From NCBI RefSeq assembly GCF_028368855.1, contig NZ_JAQNCY010000001.1, forward strand, positions 1,054,001 to 1,118,000: 64,000 bases of DNA. Reading direction: 5' to 3'. This DNA is from Leisingera sp. SS27 (GTDB lineage Bacteria > Pseudomonadota > Alphaproteobacteria > Rhodobacterales > Rhodobacteraceae). The translations under genes and the position numbers were made by a program. The notes under the pieces were generated by a model, which was given only the letters and a program-made list of their open reading frames with translations, made no database searches and was not told the origin of the DNA. Of this stretch, positions 1 to 9,350 are shown in pieces. How positions within the stretch are numbered: the first letter of the stretch is position 1; each line of letters begins with the position of its first letter.

Positions 1-530
1 GCCAGCGGGCTGTCCGCCGGCATCGCCAGCCGGGTTTCGACGCTGACCGGATGCACCTCCAGCCCGTCATGGATCAGCGGCATCTCGCAGACGCCGATCT
101 CAAACAGGCCGGCAATGACCCACTCCTGGATCTTCAGCGAATACTGCGCCTGAAAGGAGATCGACAGATCGGGGCGCGCGCGGGCAAAGCGGGCGATCAG
201 CGCGGGCATGAAGCCGAAGGACATGGAGTGCTGCGAGGCGACCTGCAACTGGCCCGCCTGCTTGTTCTGCAGGTCTGTGACCGCCTGTGCCACGTGGTCC
301 AGCCCGCGCACCACCGTGTCCACCTCCTGAAACAGCACGCCTGCCTCCGGCGTCGGGATCAGCCGGCCCTTGCTGCGCTCAAACAGTTTCAGGCGGGTTT
401 GTCGTTCCAGCTGGTAAAGCAAGTTTGAAATGCCTGGCTGGGAAATTCCCAGCTGCTCCGCCGCACCGGTGACGGTGCCGGTTTCAACAATGGCGTGAAA
501 GGCCTGCAGCTGGCGGAAACGGAGAGACAT
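1..530 (-). CDS. LysR-family transcriptional regulator (N-terminal part, cut by window edge)
   Basis: The minus-strand frame opens with ATG at 530 and runs off the window start, giving about 176 residues. The first 60 or so residues form a typical LysR winged helix-turn-helix (start MSLRFRQLQAF, recognition-helix region GAAEQLGISQPGISN), followed by the start of the effector-binding domain. It diverges from the dehydratase gene starting at 631, and a symmetrical ATC-N9-GAT box lies at 539-553. It therefore probably controls the neighbouring catabolic and transport operon in response to a pathway metabolite. The effector cannot be read from the sequence, and the missing C-terminus prevents subfamily assignment. 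Confidence 0.9.
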   Translation of the reverse strand, partial: MSLRFRQLQAFHAIVETGTVTGAAEQLGISQPGISNLLYQLERQTRLKLFERSKGRLIPTPEAGVLFQEVDTVVRGLDHVAQAVTDLQNKQAGQLQVASQHSMSFGFMPALIARFARARPDLSISFQAQYSLKIQEWVIAGLFEIGVCEMPLIHDGLEVHPVSVETRLAMPADSPL

Positions 531-538
531 ATCACCCC

Positions 539-553
539 ATCATTTAAAATGAT
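539..553. promoter_or_regulatory. LysR-type box (ATC-N9-GAT)
   Basis: The sequence ATCATTTAAAATGAT has 7-bp inverted arms around one central base and fits the T-N11-A consensus of LysR-type regulators. It sits between the divergent lysR start (530) and the dehydratase start (631), just upstream of the regulator's own start codon. It is the likely recognition site for the neighbouring LysR protein. Confidence 0.65.
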
Positions 554-630
554 ATCTTGTCCAATTCTTTGTATTGGTAATGATGTTTCAGTCAAGGCAC
601 GCTTTCCCCGCACCTGGGAGGACGATCAAA

Positions 631-1758
631 GTGCTGGAACAAAAGATTGCCGGGATGGACCTGTGGCATCTTGCGCTGCCCGTGCTGTCGCGCCGCGACC
701 ACGGGATCGGGTCTGTGGAAGGCTCCTGTGAGGTCATCATCTTGCGCCTGCGCAGCGAGGGCGGCGCCGAGGGGTTTGGCGAGGCCTCAACCTGGTCTGT
801 GTTCACCGGCACGCCGGAGGCAAGCCTGGCAGCGCTCGACCGCTACATCCGCCCGCTGGTGGAAGGCCGCCGGGTGGCGGACCGCGCAGCGATCATGGAG
901 GATGCGGCCAAGGCGGTGGCCCATTGCACCGAGGCCAAGGCAGCGCTGGAAACCGCGCTGCTGGACCTGACCGGGCAGATCACCGGGGTGCCGGTCTGGA
1001 CGCTGCTGGGCGGAAAATGCCGCGATACCATCCCGCTCAGCTGCTCGATTGCCGACCCGGATTTCGGGAAGGACATCGACCTTCTGCACCGGCTGCGGGC
1101 GGACAAGGTGGGGTTGATCAAGCTGAAAACCGGGTTCAAGGATCATGCATTCGACATCATGCGGCTGGAGCGGATTGCCAGGGACTTCCCCGGATTCCGG
1201 ATGCGGGTGGACTATAATCAGGGCCTCAGCATCGAGGACGCGCCAGCGCAGGTCCGCGATGTGGCGGAGTTCAAGCCGGATTTCATCGAGCAGCCGGTGC
1301 GGTTCCACCACTTCGCCATGATGGCAAAGCTGCGCCAGATGATTGATGTGCCTCTGCTGGCCGACGAAAGCGTCTTTGGCCCGGAGGACATGGTGCGGGC
1401 CGCGCGCGAGGGCATCTGCGACGGCGTCTCGGTCAAGATCATGAAATCGGGCGGCCTCCACCGCGGCCAGACGGTGGCGCGGATTGCGGCGGCGAACGGG
1501 CTGTCGGCCTATGGCGGCGACATGTTCGAGGCCGGGCTGGCGCATCTGGCGGGCACCCACATGATTGCCGCCACGCCCGAAATCAAGCTGGGCTGCGAAT
1601 TCTACCAGGCGAGCTATTTCCTGAAGGAAGACATTCTGGAGACGCCGTTCCAGGTCAAGGAAGGCCAGGTGGTGGTGCCGGACGGGCCGGGTCTGGGCAT
1701 CAAGCCGGATGTTGAAAAGCTGGATCGTTTCGCGGTCTCGAAAAAGGTTGCGGCATGA
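631..1758 (+). CDS. Enolase-superfamily (muconate lactonizing enzyme subgroup) dehydratase/racemase, cis-3-hydroxyproline dehydratase-like
   Basis: This 375-aa protein has the MLE-subgroup catalytic set: a KxK motif (K164, K166), metal ligands D194, E220 and D245, and a second catalytic lysine at K269 followed by SGG. That Lys/Lys acid-base pair fits 1,1-proton transfer or syn-dehydration of amino acid-like substrates. From memory it resembles enzymes annotated as cis-3-hydroxy-L-proline dehydratase or proline-betaine racemase; the exact substrate is inference. I chose GTG at 631 because GGGAGGA (616-622) lies 8 bases upstream; an in-frame ATG at 574 lies close to the LysR box and would add 19 residues. 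The stop overlaps the next start in an ATGA, indicating translational coupling. Confidence 0.85.
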   Translation: MLEQKIAGMDLWHLALPVLSRRDHGIGSVEGSCEVIILRLRSEGGAEGFGEASTWSVFTGTPEASLAALDRYIRPLVEGRRVADRAAIMEDAAKAVAHCTEAKAALETALLDLTGQITGVPVWTLLGGKCRDTIPLSCSIADPDFGKDIDLLHRLRADKVGLIKLKTGFKDHAFDIMRLERIARDFPGFRMRVDYNQGLSIEDAPAQVRDVAEFKPDFIEQPVRFHHFAMMAKLRQMIDVPLLADESVFGPEDMVRAAREGICDGVSVKIMKSGGLHRGQTVARIAAANGLSAYGGDMFEAGLAHLAGTHMIAATPEIKLGCEFYQASYFLKEDILETPFQVKEGQVVVPDGPGLGIKPDVEKLDRFAVSKKVAA

Positions 1759-3008
1759 GCGAGACGAAGAAAACCGTTGCCATTATCGGCGCCGGCATCG
1801 TCGGTGTCTCGGCGGCGATCGAGCTTCAGCGCGACGGGCATCAGGTGATCCTGATCGACGGCAAGGGGCCGGGTGAAGGCACCAGCCATGGCAACGGCGG
1901 CATTCTGGCCTCCTGCTCCATCGTGCCGGTCACCGCGCCGGGGCTGTGGAAGAAGGCGCCGAAGATGCTGCTGCATCCGGATCAGCCCTTGTTCATGCGC
2001 TGGGGATACCTGCCCAAGCTGGCGCCCTGGCTGATGAAATACATGGGCCATGCCAATGCAGAGGATACCGCCCGGATTGCGGCAGCGCTGGCGCCCATTG
2101 TGGGGGACTCGCTGGCCGATCATCAGGCACTGGCGGCGGGCACCGGGGCGGAGCGGCACCTGAAATCCTCGGACTACTTGTTCCTCTACAATAACCGCGC
2201 GCATTTCGGCGAAGATGCCTTTGGCTGGGGATTGCGCCGCAAGCACGGCTTTCACTGGGATGAGCTGGAAGGCGCGGATTTCCGGGCCTACGACAGCATC
2301 TATTCCCAAGATATTACCTTTGCCGCCCGGCTGAAGGACCACGGGATCATCACCGACCCTGGCCAGTATGTGAAGGACCTGGCGGCCCATGCCGCCGCCA
2401 ATGGCGGCCAGCTGATCCAGGCCCTTGTGACCGATGTGGCGCGCGAGAACGGCAAGGTGACAGGCGTGCGCGCAGGCGGCGAGACCATTCCGTGCGATGC
2501 GGTTATCGTGGCCACCGGGGTCTGGTCCAAGCCGCTGGCAGAGAAACTGGGGATTTCCGTACCACTGGAAGCAGAACGCGGCTATCATCTTGAATTATGG
2601 GAGCCTTCGGCGATGCCCAAGGCGCCTGTGATGGTGGCAGCGGCCAAATGCGTGGTGACCCCGATGGAGGGACGGATCCGGATTGCAGGCATCGTGGAAT
2701 TCGGCGGGCTGGAGGCTGGGCCGTCGAAAGGGCCGCTTGAGCTGCTGCACAGGAACGCGCGCCGCATCCTGCCGGGTGTCACCTGGAAACACGAAGAAGA
2801 ATGGCAGGGCGCCCGCCCGGCACCGGCGGACTCGATCCCGGTTATCGGCGAAGTGCCCGGCCTGTCCGGCGCCTGGGTCGGATTTGGCCACCACCATATC
2901 GGCCTGACAGGCGGGCCAAAGACCGGGCGCCTGCTGGCGCAGATGATTTCGGGCCGCACCCCGAACATGGAAATGAGCGCCTATGACCCGGCGCGATACG
3001 CGATCTGA
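1755..3008 (+). CDS. FAD-dependent amino-acid oxidoreductase (DadA/DAO family)
   Basis: This 417-aa protein begins with a dinucleotide-binding fold ([16 protein letters not shown], residues 10-25, acidic residue after the second strand) and ends with the FAD-contacting [14 protein letters not shown] segment. These are hallmarks of the DAO/DadA family of cytoplasmic or membrane-associated flavoenzymes that dehydrogenate D-amino acids or secondary amines. It overlaps the upstream dehydratase by 4 bases. Racemisation or dehydration followed by FAD oxidation would be a logical two-step pathway for a proline-type substrate brought in by the adjacent TRAP transporter. The substrate is not established. 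Confidence 0.85.
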   Translation: MSETKKTVAIIGAGIVGVSAAIELQRDGHQVILIDGKGPGEGTSHGNGGILASCSIVPVTAPGLWKKAPKMLLHPDQPLFMRWGYLPKLAPWLMKYMGHANAEDTARIAAALAPIVGDSLADHQALAAGTGAERHLKSSDYLFLYNNRAHFGEDAFGWGLRRKHGFHWDELEGADFRAYDSIYSQDITFAARLKDHGIITDPGQYVKDLAAHAAANGGQLIQALVTDVARENGKVTGVRAGGETIPCDAVIVATGVWSKPLAEKLGISVPLEAERGYHLELWEPSAMPKAPVMVAAAKCVVTPMEGRIRIAGIVEFGGLEAGPSKGPLELLHRNARRILPGVTWKHEEEWQGARPAPADSIPVIGEVPGLSGAWVGFGHHHIGLTGGPKTGRLLAQMISGRTPNMEMSAYDPARYAI

Positions 3009-3057
3009 TACCAACCAGTGCCCCATAAGGGGCCGCAACCACAACAGGGAGAAGACC

Positions 3058-4032
3058 ATGAAGAAACTGACCAGACTGCTGGCTGCCACCGCGCTGACCG
3101 CCGCCGCCGCCCTGCCCGCCGCGGCAGAAACCTGGGACATGCCGATGGCCTATTCGGCCTCCAACTTCCACTCTGCCACCGGCGCGGAGTTTGCAGACTG
3201 CGTAACCACCGGCACCGGCGGCGAGATCGAGGTCAAGACACATCCATCGGGCTCACTGTTCAAGGGCGCCGACATCAAGCGCGCGGTGCAGACCGGCCAG
3301 GCCCCCATTGGCGAGCGGCTGCTGTCCGGCCACCAGAATGAAAACGCGCTCTTCGGCTTTGACTCGATCCCGTTTCTGGCGACCTCCTTTGACGACAGCG
3401 ACAAGCTGTGGAAGGCCGCCAAGCCGTCCATCGAAAAGCTGCTGGCAGAGCAGAACCTGACCCTGCTTTATGCCGTGCCGTGGCCGCCGCAGGGCCTCTA
3501 CTTCAAGAACGAAGTGAACTCGGTGGCCGAGATGAAAGGGATCAAGTTCCGCTCCTACAACAACGCCACCTCCCGCCTTGCAGAGCTGACAGGCATGCTG
3601 CCGGTGACCATCGAGGCGGCTGAAATCAGCCAGGCCTTTGCCACCGGCGTGGCGGACTCGATGGTGTCCTCCGGCTCCACCGGCTATGACCGCAAGGTCT
3701 GGGAAAGCCTGAACTATTTCTACGAAGTGGATGCCTGGCTGCCGCGCAACTATGTGTTTGTGAACTCGGATGTCTGGAGCGGCACCTCGGAGGCGAACCA
3801 GAACGTGATCAAGGGCTGCGCCAAGCTGGCCGAGTATGCGGGCAACTGGCGCGCCAAGGAATACACCGGTTTCACCCTGCAGGGGCTGCGCGACGGCGGC
3901 ATGACCGTGGGTCCGGCGTCTGATCAGATGGTGGGCGAGCTGAAGGAAATCGGCGTCACCATGACCAATGAATGGCTGGAAGCGGCCGGGGACGAGGGCA
4001 AGGCCATCGTTGACGCGTTCAAGGCCGAATAA
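3058..4032 (+). CDS. dctP: TRAP transporter solute-binding protein (DctP family)
   Basis: This is a 324-aa periplasmic binding protein. The first 23 residues form a Sec signal peptide (MKKLTRLLAAT, hydrophobic core, ALPAAA-E cleavage site). The mature part has the DctP fold, including the segment around the conserved arginine that binds carboxylates (GIKFRSYNN). ATG at 3058 is preceded by AGGGAGAAG and gives an intact signal peptide; an upstream in-frame start at 2983 overlaps the previous gene and would bury it. It supplies substrate to the DctQM membrane pair encoded just downstream. Confidence 0.95.
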   Translation: MKKLTRLLAATALTAAAALPAAAETWDMPMAYSASNFHSATGAEFADCVTTGTGGEIEVKTHPSGSLFKGADIKRAVQTGQAPIGERLLSGHQNENALFGFDSIPFLATSFDDSDKLWKAAKPSIEKLLAEQNLTLLYAVPWPPQGLYFKNEVNSVAEMKGIKFRSYNNATSRLAELTGMLPVTIEAAEISQAFATGVADSMVSSGSTGYDRKVWESLNYFYEVDAWLPRNYVFVNSDVWSGTSEANQNVIKGCAKLAEYAGNWRAKEYTGFTLQGLRDGGMTVGPASDQMVGELKEIGVTMTNEWLEAAGDEGKAIVDAFKAE

Positions 4033-4046
4033 CCACTCCGCATGAT

Positions 4047-4076
4047 ACGGGCGGCGCTGAAGTGCCGCCCGTTTTC
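4047..4076 (+). terminator. Intercistronic hairpin/attenuator between dctP and dctQ
   Basis: A perfect 9-bp stem (4047-4055 with 4064-4072), an 8-base loop and a TTTTC run follow the dctP stop. This is a common layout in binding-protein transporter operons. It would let more dctP mRNA accumulate than dctQM mRNA, either by partial termination or by protecting the 3' end. Confidence 0.7.
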
Positions 4077-4104
4077 TTATCAAGAAAAAGCAGATGGGGT
4101 TGCT

Positions 4105-4638
4105 ATGACTGTGCTCAGGGGGCTGCGCTCCGGTCTCGATTTTTTGTACCTGGCGGCGGGGGTTCTGGCCGCCCTCTGCCTGATCGCCATTCTGGGGCTG
4201 ATCGTTGTCCAGATGCTCGCCCGCTGGACTGGTGAGGTCTTCCCCGGTGCGCCGGATTACGCAGGCTATGCGATGGCGGCGGCGTCGTTTCTGGCCTTTG
4301 CCAATGCGCTGAACCGCGGCAGCCATATCCGGGTGTCGATCCTGCTGAATGCGGTGCCCGAAGGCTTCCGCCGGGTGCTGGAGGTCTGGTGCTTCGGCAT
4401 CGGCACCGCGGTGATGTGGTACTTCTGCTTCTACGCCTACCGCTTTGTCTACTGGAGCTGGAAATTCAACGATGTGAGCCAGGGCCAGGACCGCACGCCG
4501 CTGTGGATGCCGCAAAGCGCCATGCTGATCGGCGCGGTCATCCTGGCCATCGCCCTCACCGACCATTTGTTCCACGTGATTTTCCGCGGCGATCACCGCA
4601 TCACCCGGGATCTCGAAGATCAGAGCCACGCGGAGTAA
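4105..4638 (+). CDS. dctQ: TRAP transporter small membrane subunit (DctQ)
   Basis: This 177-aa protein has four hydrophobic segments separated by short loops, and the central loop carries the NRGSHIRV segment typical of DctQ. Together with DctM it forms the Na+-coupled membrane part of a TRAP transporter. ATG at 4105 gives the family's usual length; a start at 4042 would lie inside the upstream hairpin. The dctM start codon follows the stop after 6 bases, so the two are co-translated. Confidence 0.9.
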   Translation: MTVLRGLRSGLDFLYLAAGVLAALCLIAILGLIVVQMLARWTGEVFPGAPDYAGYAMAAASFLAFANALNRGSHIRVSILLNAVPEGFRRVLEVWCFGIGTAVMWYFCFYAYRFVYWSWKFNDVSQGQDRTPLWMPQSAMLIGAVILAIALTDHLFHVIFRGDHRITRDLEDQSHAE

Positions 4639-4644
4639 GGGCAC

Positions 4645-5955
4645 ATGGAAAACATATCCGTCATCATCCTTTTCCTCTTTGTGCTGTTCACGCTTTTGGG
4701 TACTGGCGTCTGGGTCGGCCTGGCGCTGATGGGCGTGGCCTGGGTCGGCATGGAGCTGTTCACCACACGGCCCGTCGGCGACGTGATGCTGACCACCATC
4801 TGGTCGGCCTCCTCCAGCTGGACCCTGACGGCGCTGCCGATGTTCATCTGGATGGGCGAAATCCTCTACCGGACGCGATTATCGGAGGACATGTTCAAGG
4901 GCCTCTCCCCCTGGATGGCACCGCTACCCGGCGGGCTGGTGCACACCAACATCGTCGGTTGCACCGTCTTTGCAGCGGTCTCTGGCTCTTCCGCGGCGAC
5001 CCTGACCACGGTGGGCAAGATGTCGATCCCGGAACTGCGCAAGCGCAACTACCCGGAGCGCATGGTGATCGGCACGCTGACGGGCGCGGCCACGCTCGGC
5101 CTGATGATCCCGCCGTCGCTGACGCTGATCGTCTATGGCGTCACCATCAATGAATCGATCACCAAGCTGTTCTTTGCAGGCATCCTGCCCGGCCTGGTGC
5201 TGGCGGCGATGTTCATGGGCTACGTGGCGATCTATTCCAAGGTAGGCAAGGACTGGAACCCGGCGCGGGAGGACAAGCTGACCTTCGCGCAAAAGGTGAA
5301 GAACTCCCGCTTCCTGGCGCCGGTGATTGCGCTGATCGTGGTGGTAATCGGGTCGATGTACCTGGGCTTTGCCACTGCAACCGAGGCAGCGGCCTTCGGG
5401 GTCATCGGCTCGCTGCTGCTGGCGCTTGGCCAAGGCTCCTTGAACTGGAAGACCTTCACCGAGAGCCTGATGGGCGCCACCCGCACCAGCGCGATGATTG
5501 CCCTGATCCTGGCAGGCGCCGCCTTCCTGTCCTTGTCGATGGGTTTTACCGGCCTGCCGCGGGGCCTCGCCGACCTGATTGCCGGCTGGGAGCTGTCGCG
5601 CCTGGAGCTGTTGATGGTCCTGCTGGTCTTCTACATCATCCTGGGCTGCTTCCTCGACGGCATCTCCTCGGTGGTGCTGACCATGGCGGTGGTAGAGCCG
5701 ATGATCCGCCAGGCGGGCATTGACCTGATCTGGTTCGGCATCTTCATTGTGGTTGTGGTCGAGATGGCGCAGATCACCCCGCCGATCGGCTTCAACCTGT
5801 TTGTGATGCAGGGCATGACCAACCACGAGATGAGCTATATCGCCCGGGCCGCGATCCCGATGTTCCTGATCATGGTGCTGATGGTGTTTGTGCTGATCGC
5901 CTTCCCGGAGCTGGCGACATACCTGCCCAACAATCTCAGGCCGGGGCCGGTCTGA
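4645..5955 (+). CDS. dctM: TRAP transporter large permease (DctM)
   Basis: This 436-aa protein has about 12 hydrophobic segments and conserved DctM features: GSSAATLTTVG near residue 113, the MIPPS segment after TLTGAATLG, and the late ITPPIGFNLFV motif. It is the channel subunit of the TRAP transporter and moves solute delivered by DctP using a sodium gradient. Its length is normal for the family and no disruption is seen. Confidence 0.95.
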   Translation: MENISVIILFLFVLFTLLGTGVWVGLALMGVAWVGMELFTTRPVGDVMLTTIWSASSSWTLTALPMFIWMGEILYRTRLSEDMFKGLSPWMAPLPGGLVHTNIVGCTVFAAVSGSSAATLTTVGKMSIPELRKRNYPERMVIGTLTGAATLGLMIPPSLTLIVYGVTINESITKLFFAGILPGLVLAAMFMGYVAIYSKVGKDWNPAREDKLTFAQKVKNSRFLAPVIALIVVVIGSMYLGFATATEAAAFGVIGSLLLALGQGSLNWKTFTESLMGATRTSAMIALILAGAAFLSLSMGFTGLPRGLADLIAGWELSRLELLMVLLVFYIILGCFLDGISSVVLTMAVVEPMIRQAGIDLIWFGIFIVVVVEMAQITPPIGFNLFVMQGMTNHEMSYIARAAIPMFLIMVLMVFVLIAFPELATYLPNNLRPGPV

Positions 5956-5959
5956 CTTC

Positions 5960-6898
5960 ATGCTTCGCGCGCTCGCCTTTGCCGCCCGGCACGGGCGGGC
6001 CGGTTTGGTCCTGGGGCTCTTGGCCGGGCTGCTCCTGCCCGGCCTCGCCGCCACCCTTCAGCCCTGGCTGCCGCAGATGGTGGCCGGGCTTTTGTTTCTG
6101 AACGCCTACCGGATCGGGCTGCGCAAAGCGGCTGGCGGGCTGGCGGACGGAATTGGCACACTGAAGGCCATCGCCCTGCTGCAAGTCGCCCTGCCGCTGC
6201 TGGCGCTGGGGCTTGCCGCGCTGTTCGGCGTTGCGCAGACCCCTGCCGCTGTGGCCCTGATCCTGATGCTGAGCGCGCCATCGGTGACCGGCAGCCCCAA
6301 TATCACCGCGCTGATGGGGCACGCGCCGGAACCGGCTTTCCGCCTGCTGATTACCGGCACCGCGCTGATGCCAATGACAGTGCTTCCGGTGTTCCTGCTG
6401 GCGCCAAGCCTTGGCGATCTGGGAGAGGTGCTGCGCGCCGCCGGGCGGCTGATCGGCGCAATAGGCCTGACGGTTTCAGCAGCTTTTCTGCTGCGGCGCC
6501 TGTCCCTGCCGCAGATGCGCGAAGACCAGGCCAGGGCTATCGACGGGCTGACCGTGATTGCGCTGGCGGTCATTGTGATCGGGCTGATGGCCGCGCTCGG
6601 GCCTGCGCTGCGGACAAACCCAATGCTGGTCCTGCAGTGGCTGGGCTTTGCCCTGGCGGCCAACCTGGGCCTGCAGGCACTGGTGTTTGCCGTATTGCGC
6701 CGCCGCGCGGGCAGTGGCGCGGTGCCGGTTTCCGTTGTCGCCGGCAACCGAAACTTCGCTCTCTTCCTGATCGCCCTGCCCGCAGCCACGACCGATCCGC
6801 TGCTGATCTTCCTCGGCTGCTACCAGATCCCGATGTATCTGACGGCGATCCTGATGAAACCGCTCTACAACCGGGCGGCCCTCAGGACAGAAAGGTAA
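5960..6898 (+). CDS. BASS/SBF-like membrane transporter
   Basis: This 312-aa, very hydrophobic protein has 9-10 predicted membrane segments. The late GNRNFALFL motif and a helix-breaking SAPSVTGSPNITA segment near residue 110 fit the bile-acid:sodium symporter/arsenite-permease-like fold. It begins only 4 bases after dctM and probably ends the catabolic operon. The solute is unknown; it could be a second importer or an exporter of a pathway product. Its C-terminal codons overlap the convergent gene by 17 bases. Confidence 0.7.
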   Translation: MLRALAFAARHGRAGLVLGLLAGLLLPGLAATLQPWLPQMVAGLLFLNAYRIGLRKAAGGLADGIGTLKAIALLQVALPLLALGLAALFGVAQTPAAVALILMLSAPSVTGSPNITALMGHAPEPAFRLLITGTALMPMTVLPVFLLAPSLGDLGEVLRAAGRLIGAIGLTVSAAFLLRRLSLPQMREDQARAIDGLTVIALAVIVIGLMAALGPALRTNPMLVLQWLGFALAANLGLQALVFAVLRRRAGSGAVPVSVVAGNRNFALFLIALPAATTDPLLIFLGCYQIPMYLTAILMKPLYNRAALRTER

Positions 6899-7784
6899 CG
6901 CCCGGCATCCGGCGGATCAGTTCGGCATCGGCCTGATATGACTCGCTCATGTCGTCCACCAGCGCCTGCGACCAGCCGGGGAGATCGATTTCCTCCTCGA
7001 TCTCCGCCGCGTCATGATAATAGCTCAGGAACAGGGCGCGCACCCTCTCCCGCTGGTCTTCGGACAGCCCGGGGCGGCCTGCCAGATAGGCTTCCAGCCG
7101 CTCATAACCTGCCTCGGAAATGATTCCGCGGGTGATGTCCAGCTCACCGCTGAACCGGAAGTTGTCCCCCAGGCCGGACACACGGCCCAGGATGCTGGGC
7201 CAGATCACCGGCGTTTCCTCGTTGCACCAGACGGTGATGCGGCAATCCGGATTGCGCTCCTGGATATCCTCAACCACTTCCGACCAGTGCAGGTTCAAAA
7301 AATCGGTATCCGCCGCGAACTCGCGCCAGGTTCTGCCGGACTGCGACTTGAACACCGGACCGATCAGGGTGGCCGGGTTGCGCAGGCCCAGGAAGAACTC
7401 GCAAGGATTGCCGGGAAACAGACCGCGCAGGGCTGCAGTATTGCTTCCTGCGTTGCGGTACAGCCGCCCGCCCTGCAGCATCCAGCCCGGCATCCCCAGA
7501 AAGCCGGAATTGGTCAGGATGATCCGCGATACCGCCTGGTCCTTGACCAGCCCTGCCAGCAGCGCCTCCCGCTCCTGATCGGTCACAAATTCCTTGTTCT
7601 GCTTGCGGATCAGCTGGTTCAGTGCCGTCAAATAGGTGCCGGGCCGGCGGATCATGACACCACGGTCCAGCAGCGGCTGCGCATCCTTGCGCAGCGACCA
7701 GATCAACTGGCCGTTGTCGGTATTGGGCGCCCCGATATGGAAGGCCAGGGAGATGTCCCGTATGTCCGTGTTCGACTGGCTCAT
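6882..7784 (-). CDS. Hypothetical protein with weak resemblance to sulfotransferases
   Basis: This is a soluble protein of 300 residues. Its N-terminus (AFHIGAPNTDNGQ) sits where sulfotransferases carry the 5'-phosphosulfate loop (HIG-x-x-KTGTT), but the lysine and following residues are changed. A PAPS-dependent reaction is therefore doubtful. ATG at 7784 is preferred over an upstream GTG because of the AGGA-like sequence just before it. It is the last gene of a minus-strand set with two glycosyltransferases and a hydrolase, so a role in modifying or recognising a surface glycan is plausible but unproven. Confidence 0.7.
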   Translation of the reverse strand: MSQSNTDIRDISLAFHIGAPNTDNGQLIWSLRKDAQPLLDRGVMIRRPGTYLTALNQLIRKQNKEFVTDQEREALLAGLVKDQAVSRIILTNSGFLGMPGWMLQGGRLYRNAGSNTAALRGLFPGNPCEFFLGLRNPATLIGPVFKSQSGRTWREFAADTDFLNLHWSEVVEDIQERNPDCRITVWCNEETPVIWPSILGRVSGLGDNFRFSGELDITRGIISEAGYERLEAYLAGRPGLSEDQRERVRALFLSYYHDAAEIEEEIDLPGWSQALVDDMSESYQADAELIRRMPGVTFLS

Positions 7785-7857
7785 TTTCCTGTCCGGCCTC
7801 TGCCCCGGTAACACTCAGCGGCGCGATTGCAGCCTGCCGTATGGGCTTCTGCGCATC

Positions 7858-9231
7858 TCATAGCCGTTCCTTCATCCGGCGGAAAAACCGGTCGTCCCTC
7901 TGACGCAAGATATAGGCGCAAACCTGTTTCGCAAGACCCGGATGGCCGCGATCCAGTGCCAGATTGGCAAGCTCGCGCTGGAACCGGGGAAAGCCGTGCC
8001 GCTTGCGCAGCAGGCGGTGGAAGCGATGCGGCGTCAGGTCCCCGGCAATGGCGCCGCGGGCAACCTCCTGCAGCACGCCCATCTGCTGCAGCGAAGACCC
8101 CAGCCGGTGCCCCAAAAGCGGGCACCGCCAGAACGTCACATTGGAGCCGGTGAACCGGGCCGCATGCGCCGCATCCGCCGCCAAGTATGGGTCGAACATG
8201 ATATGCACGTCTCCTGCCCCCTGGCTGGCTTGTGCCGCGTCGCCGAAGGGGCCGGAGAAATCCCGGTCCCAAACCTTCTTGTAGCGCATTTCCCAGGGCA
8301 CGAGGGACTTGTCGAGGGTGGATTGCGGGCTGATGGCAAACACCGTTGAGCCGGGCGCAGCCGCGGCAAAGGCCGCCGCCGCATAGCCGCCCATAGAGGC
8401 CCCATAGAACACCACCCGGGAAAACTGCTGGAAGAATCCGCTGTCGCGCAGCTCCTCGAACTTGCGCGAGACTTCCTGGTGGCGGAACCAGGTCCAGCCA
8501 TTGGCCATCACCCCGAGCATCGACCAGCCCTGCGCCTCAATGAAGCTGAAGCCCCAGGGCCGCCGGTCATCCCGCTTGGTCATCGCGATGTCGAGGTTGT
8601 CGAAGGTGACAACCAGCGTCTCCCCGCGCGGCATGAACAGAAAGGAATGCTCCTCCAGCTCGTCAAAGAACCCTTCTTTGCCGGCCAGCCCGCGGGCCAG
8701 CTTGGACCACTCGCCGGAGGGGGGGAGAAACTCCTGAGGTTCAGCAGACAGGATTGCCAGCCCGTTGCCGTCCGGCCCGGGCGCCAGCAGCGTATTGCAG
8801 CCGCCATAGGACTTGAGAAACGGGTAACTGCCCGACCCCTTGCGGATCTCGATCACGACCCGGCTCAGCGGGTGCAGCGCGCTGTCCAGCAACGGTCTGA
8901 TGTTCTGGATCTTGTGGCGCACGCCAAAGCTGTTCAGCGCAAGGATCACGTCGTACTGGCGGGCTTCATCTCCGCCCTCAGCAATTTCGATGGCCTCCCT
9001 GTCCACCCCGCCCTGTTCGAGCCGGGAAAGCCAGGTTTGCAGCTCCGATGCTTCGGGCGTTCTGGACCTGCCCTTGCGGTCAAGGCAGACCAGATCGATG
9101 CGGCAGCCGAACCTGTGATGCAGCAGGATACACAGTTCCGGCGCCTGCCCGTTGATATCTGCAACACTGCCGACGTCGTCGGCATCCAGCTCCGGCAGCA
9201 CCGTCCTGAAGTCGAATTCACTGGTCAGCAT
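7858..9231 (-). CDS. Methyltransferase-like domain fused to alpha/beta-hydrolase domain
   Basis: The 457-aa protein has two parts. Residues 15-165 resemble a reduced SAM-methyltransferase fold (YDVILALNSFG, then VVIEIRKGSG) but lack a clear glycine-rich SAM loop. Residues 195-400 form an alpha/beta-hydrolase with nucleophile elbow GASMGG (Ser279) and a later GHRLG that can supply the catalytic His. The methyltransferase-like part matches the C-terminal domain of the next gene upstream, including the shared IRKGSG motif, so the two proteins are related by domain exchange. It could act on an acyl or ester group of a surface polymer. Confidence 0.75.
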   Translation of the reverse strand: MLTSEFDFRTVLPELDADDVGSVADINGQAPELCILLHHRFGCRIDLVCLDRKGRSRTPEASELQTWLSRLEQGGVDREAIEIAEGGDEARQYDVILALNSFGVRHKIQNIRPLLDSALHPLSRVVIEIRKGSGSYPFLKSYGGCNTLLAPGPDGNGLAILSAEPQEFLPPSGEWSKLARGLAGKEGFFDELEEHSFLFMPRGETLVVTFDNLDIAMTKRDDRRPWGFSFIEAQGWSMLGVMANGWTWFRHQEVSRKFEELRDSGFFQQFSRVVFYGASMGGYAAAAFAAAAPGSTVFAISPQSTLDKSLVPWEMRYKKVWDRDFSGPFGDAAQASQGAGDVHIMFDPYLAADAAHAARFTGSNVTFWRCPLLGHRLGSSLQQMGVLQEVARGAIAGDLTPHRFHRLLRKRHGFPRFQRELANLALDRGHPGLAKQVCAYILRQRDDRFFRRMKERL

Positions 9232-9350
9232 GTGTCTTCATCCGCCTTCCTGTGCCCTCCAGATGCCCGTTCGCCCCTGCCTGCTGCCCGCCGCAAAACA
9301 ATGCACCGCTGCCGTCTCATAACAGCAATTGGTTAACGCTCCCGTACCTT

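Noticed and set aside
4047-4076. Hairpin after dctP as a full operon terminator
   Set aside because: dctQ and dctM follow within the same transporter and need co-expression; a short, weak T run fits attenuation or mRNA protection better.
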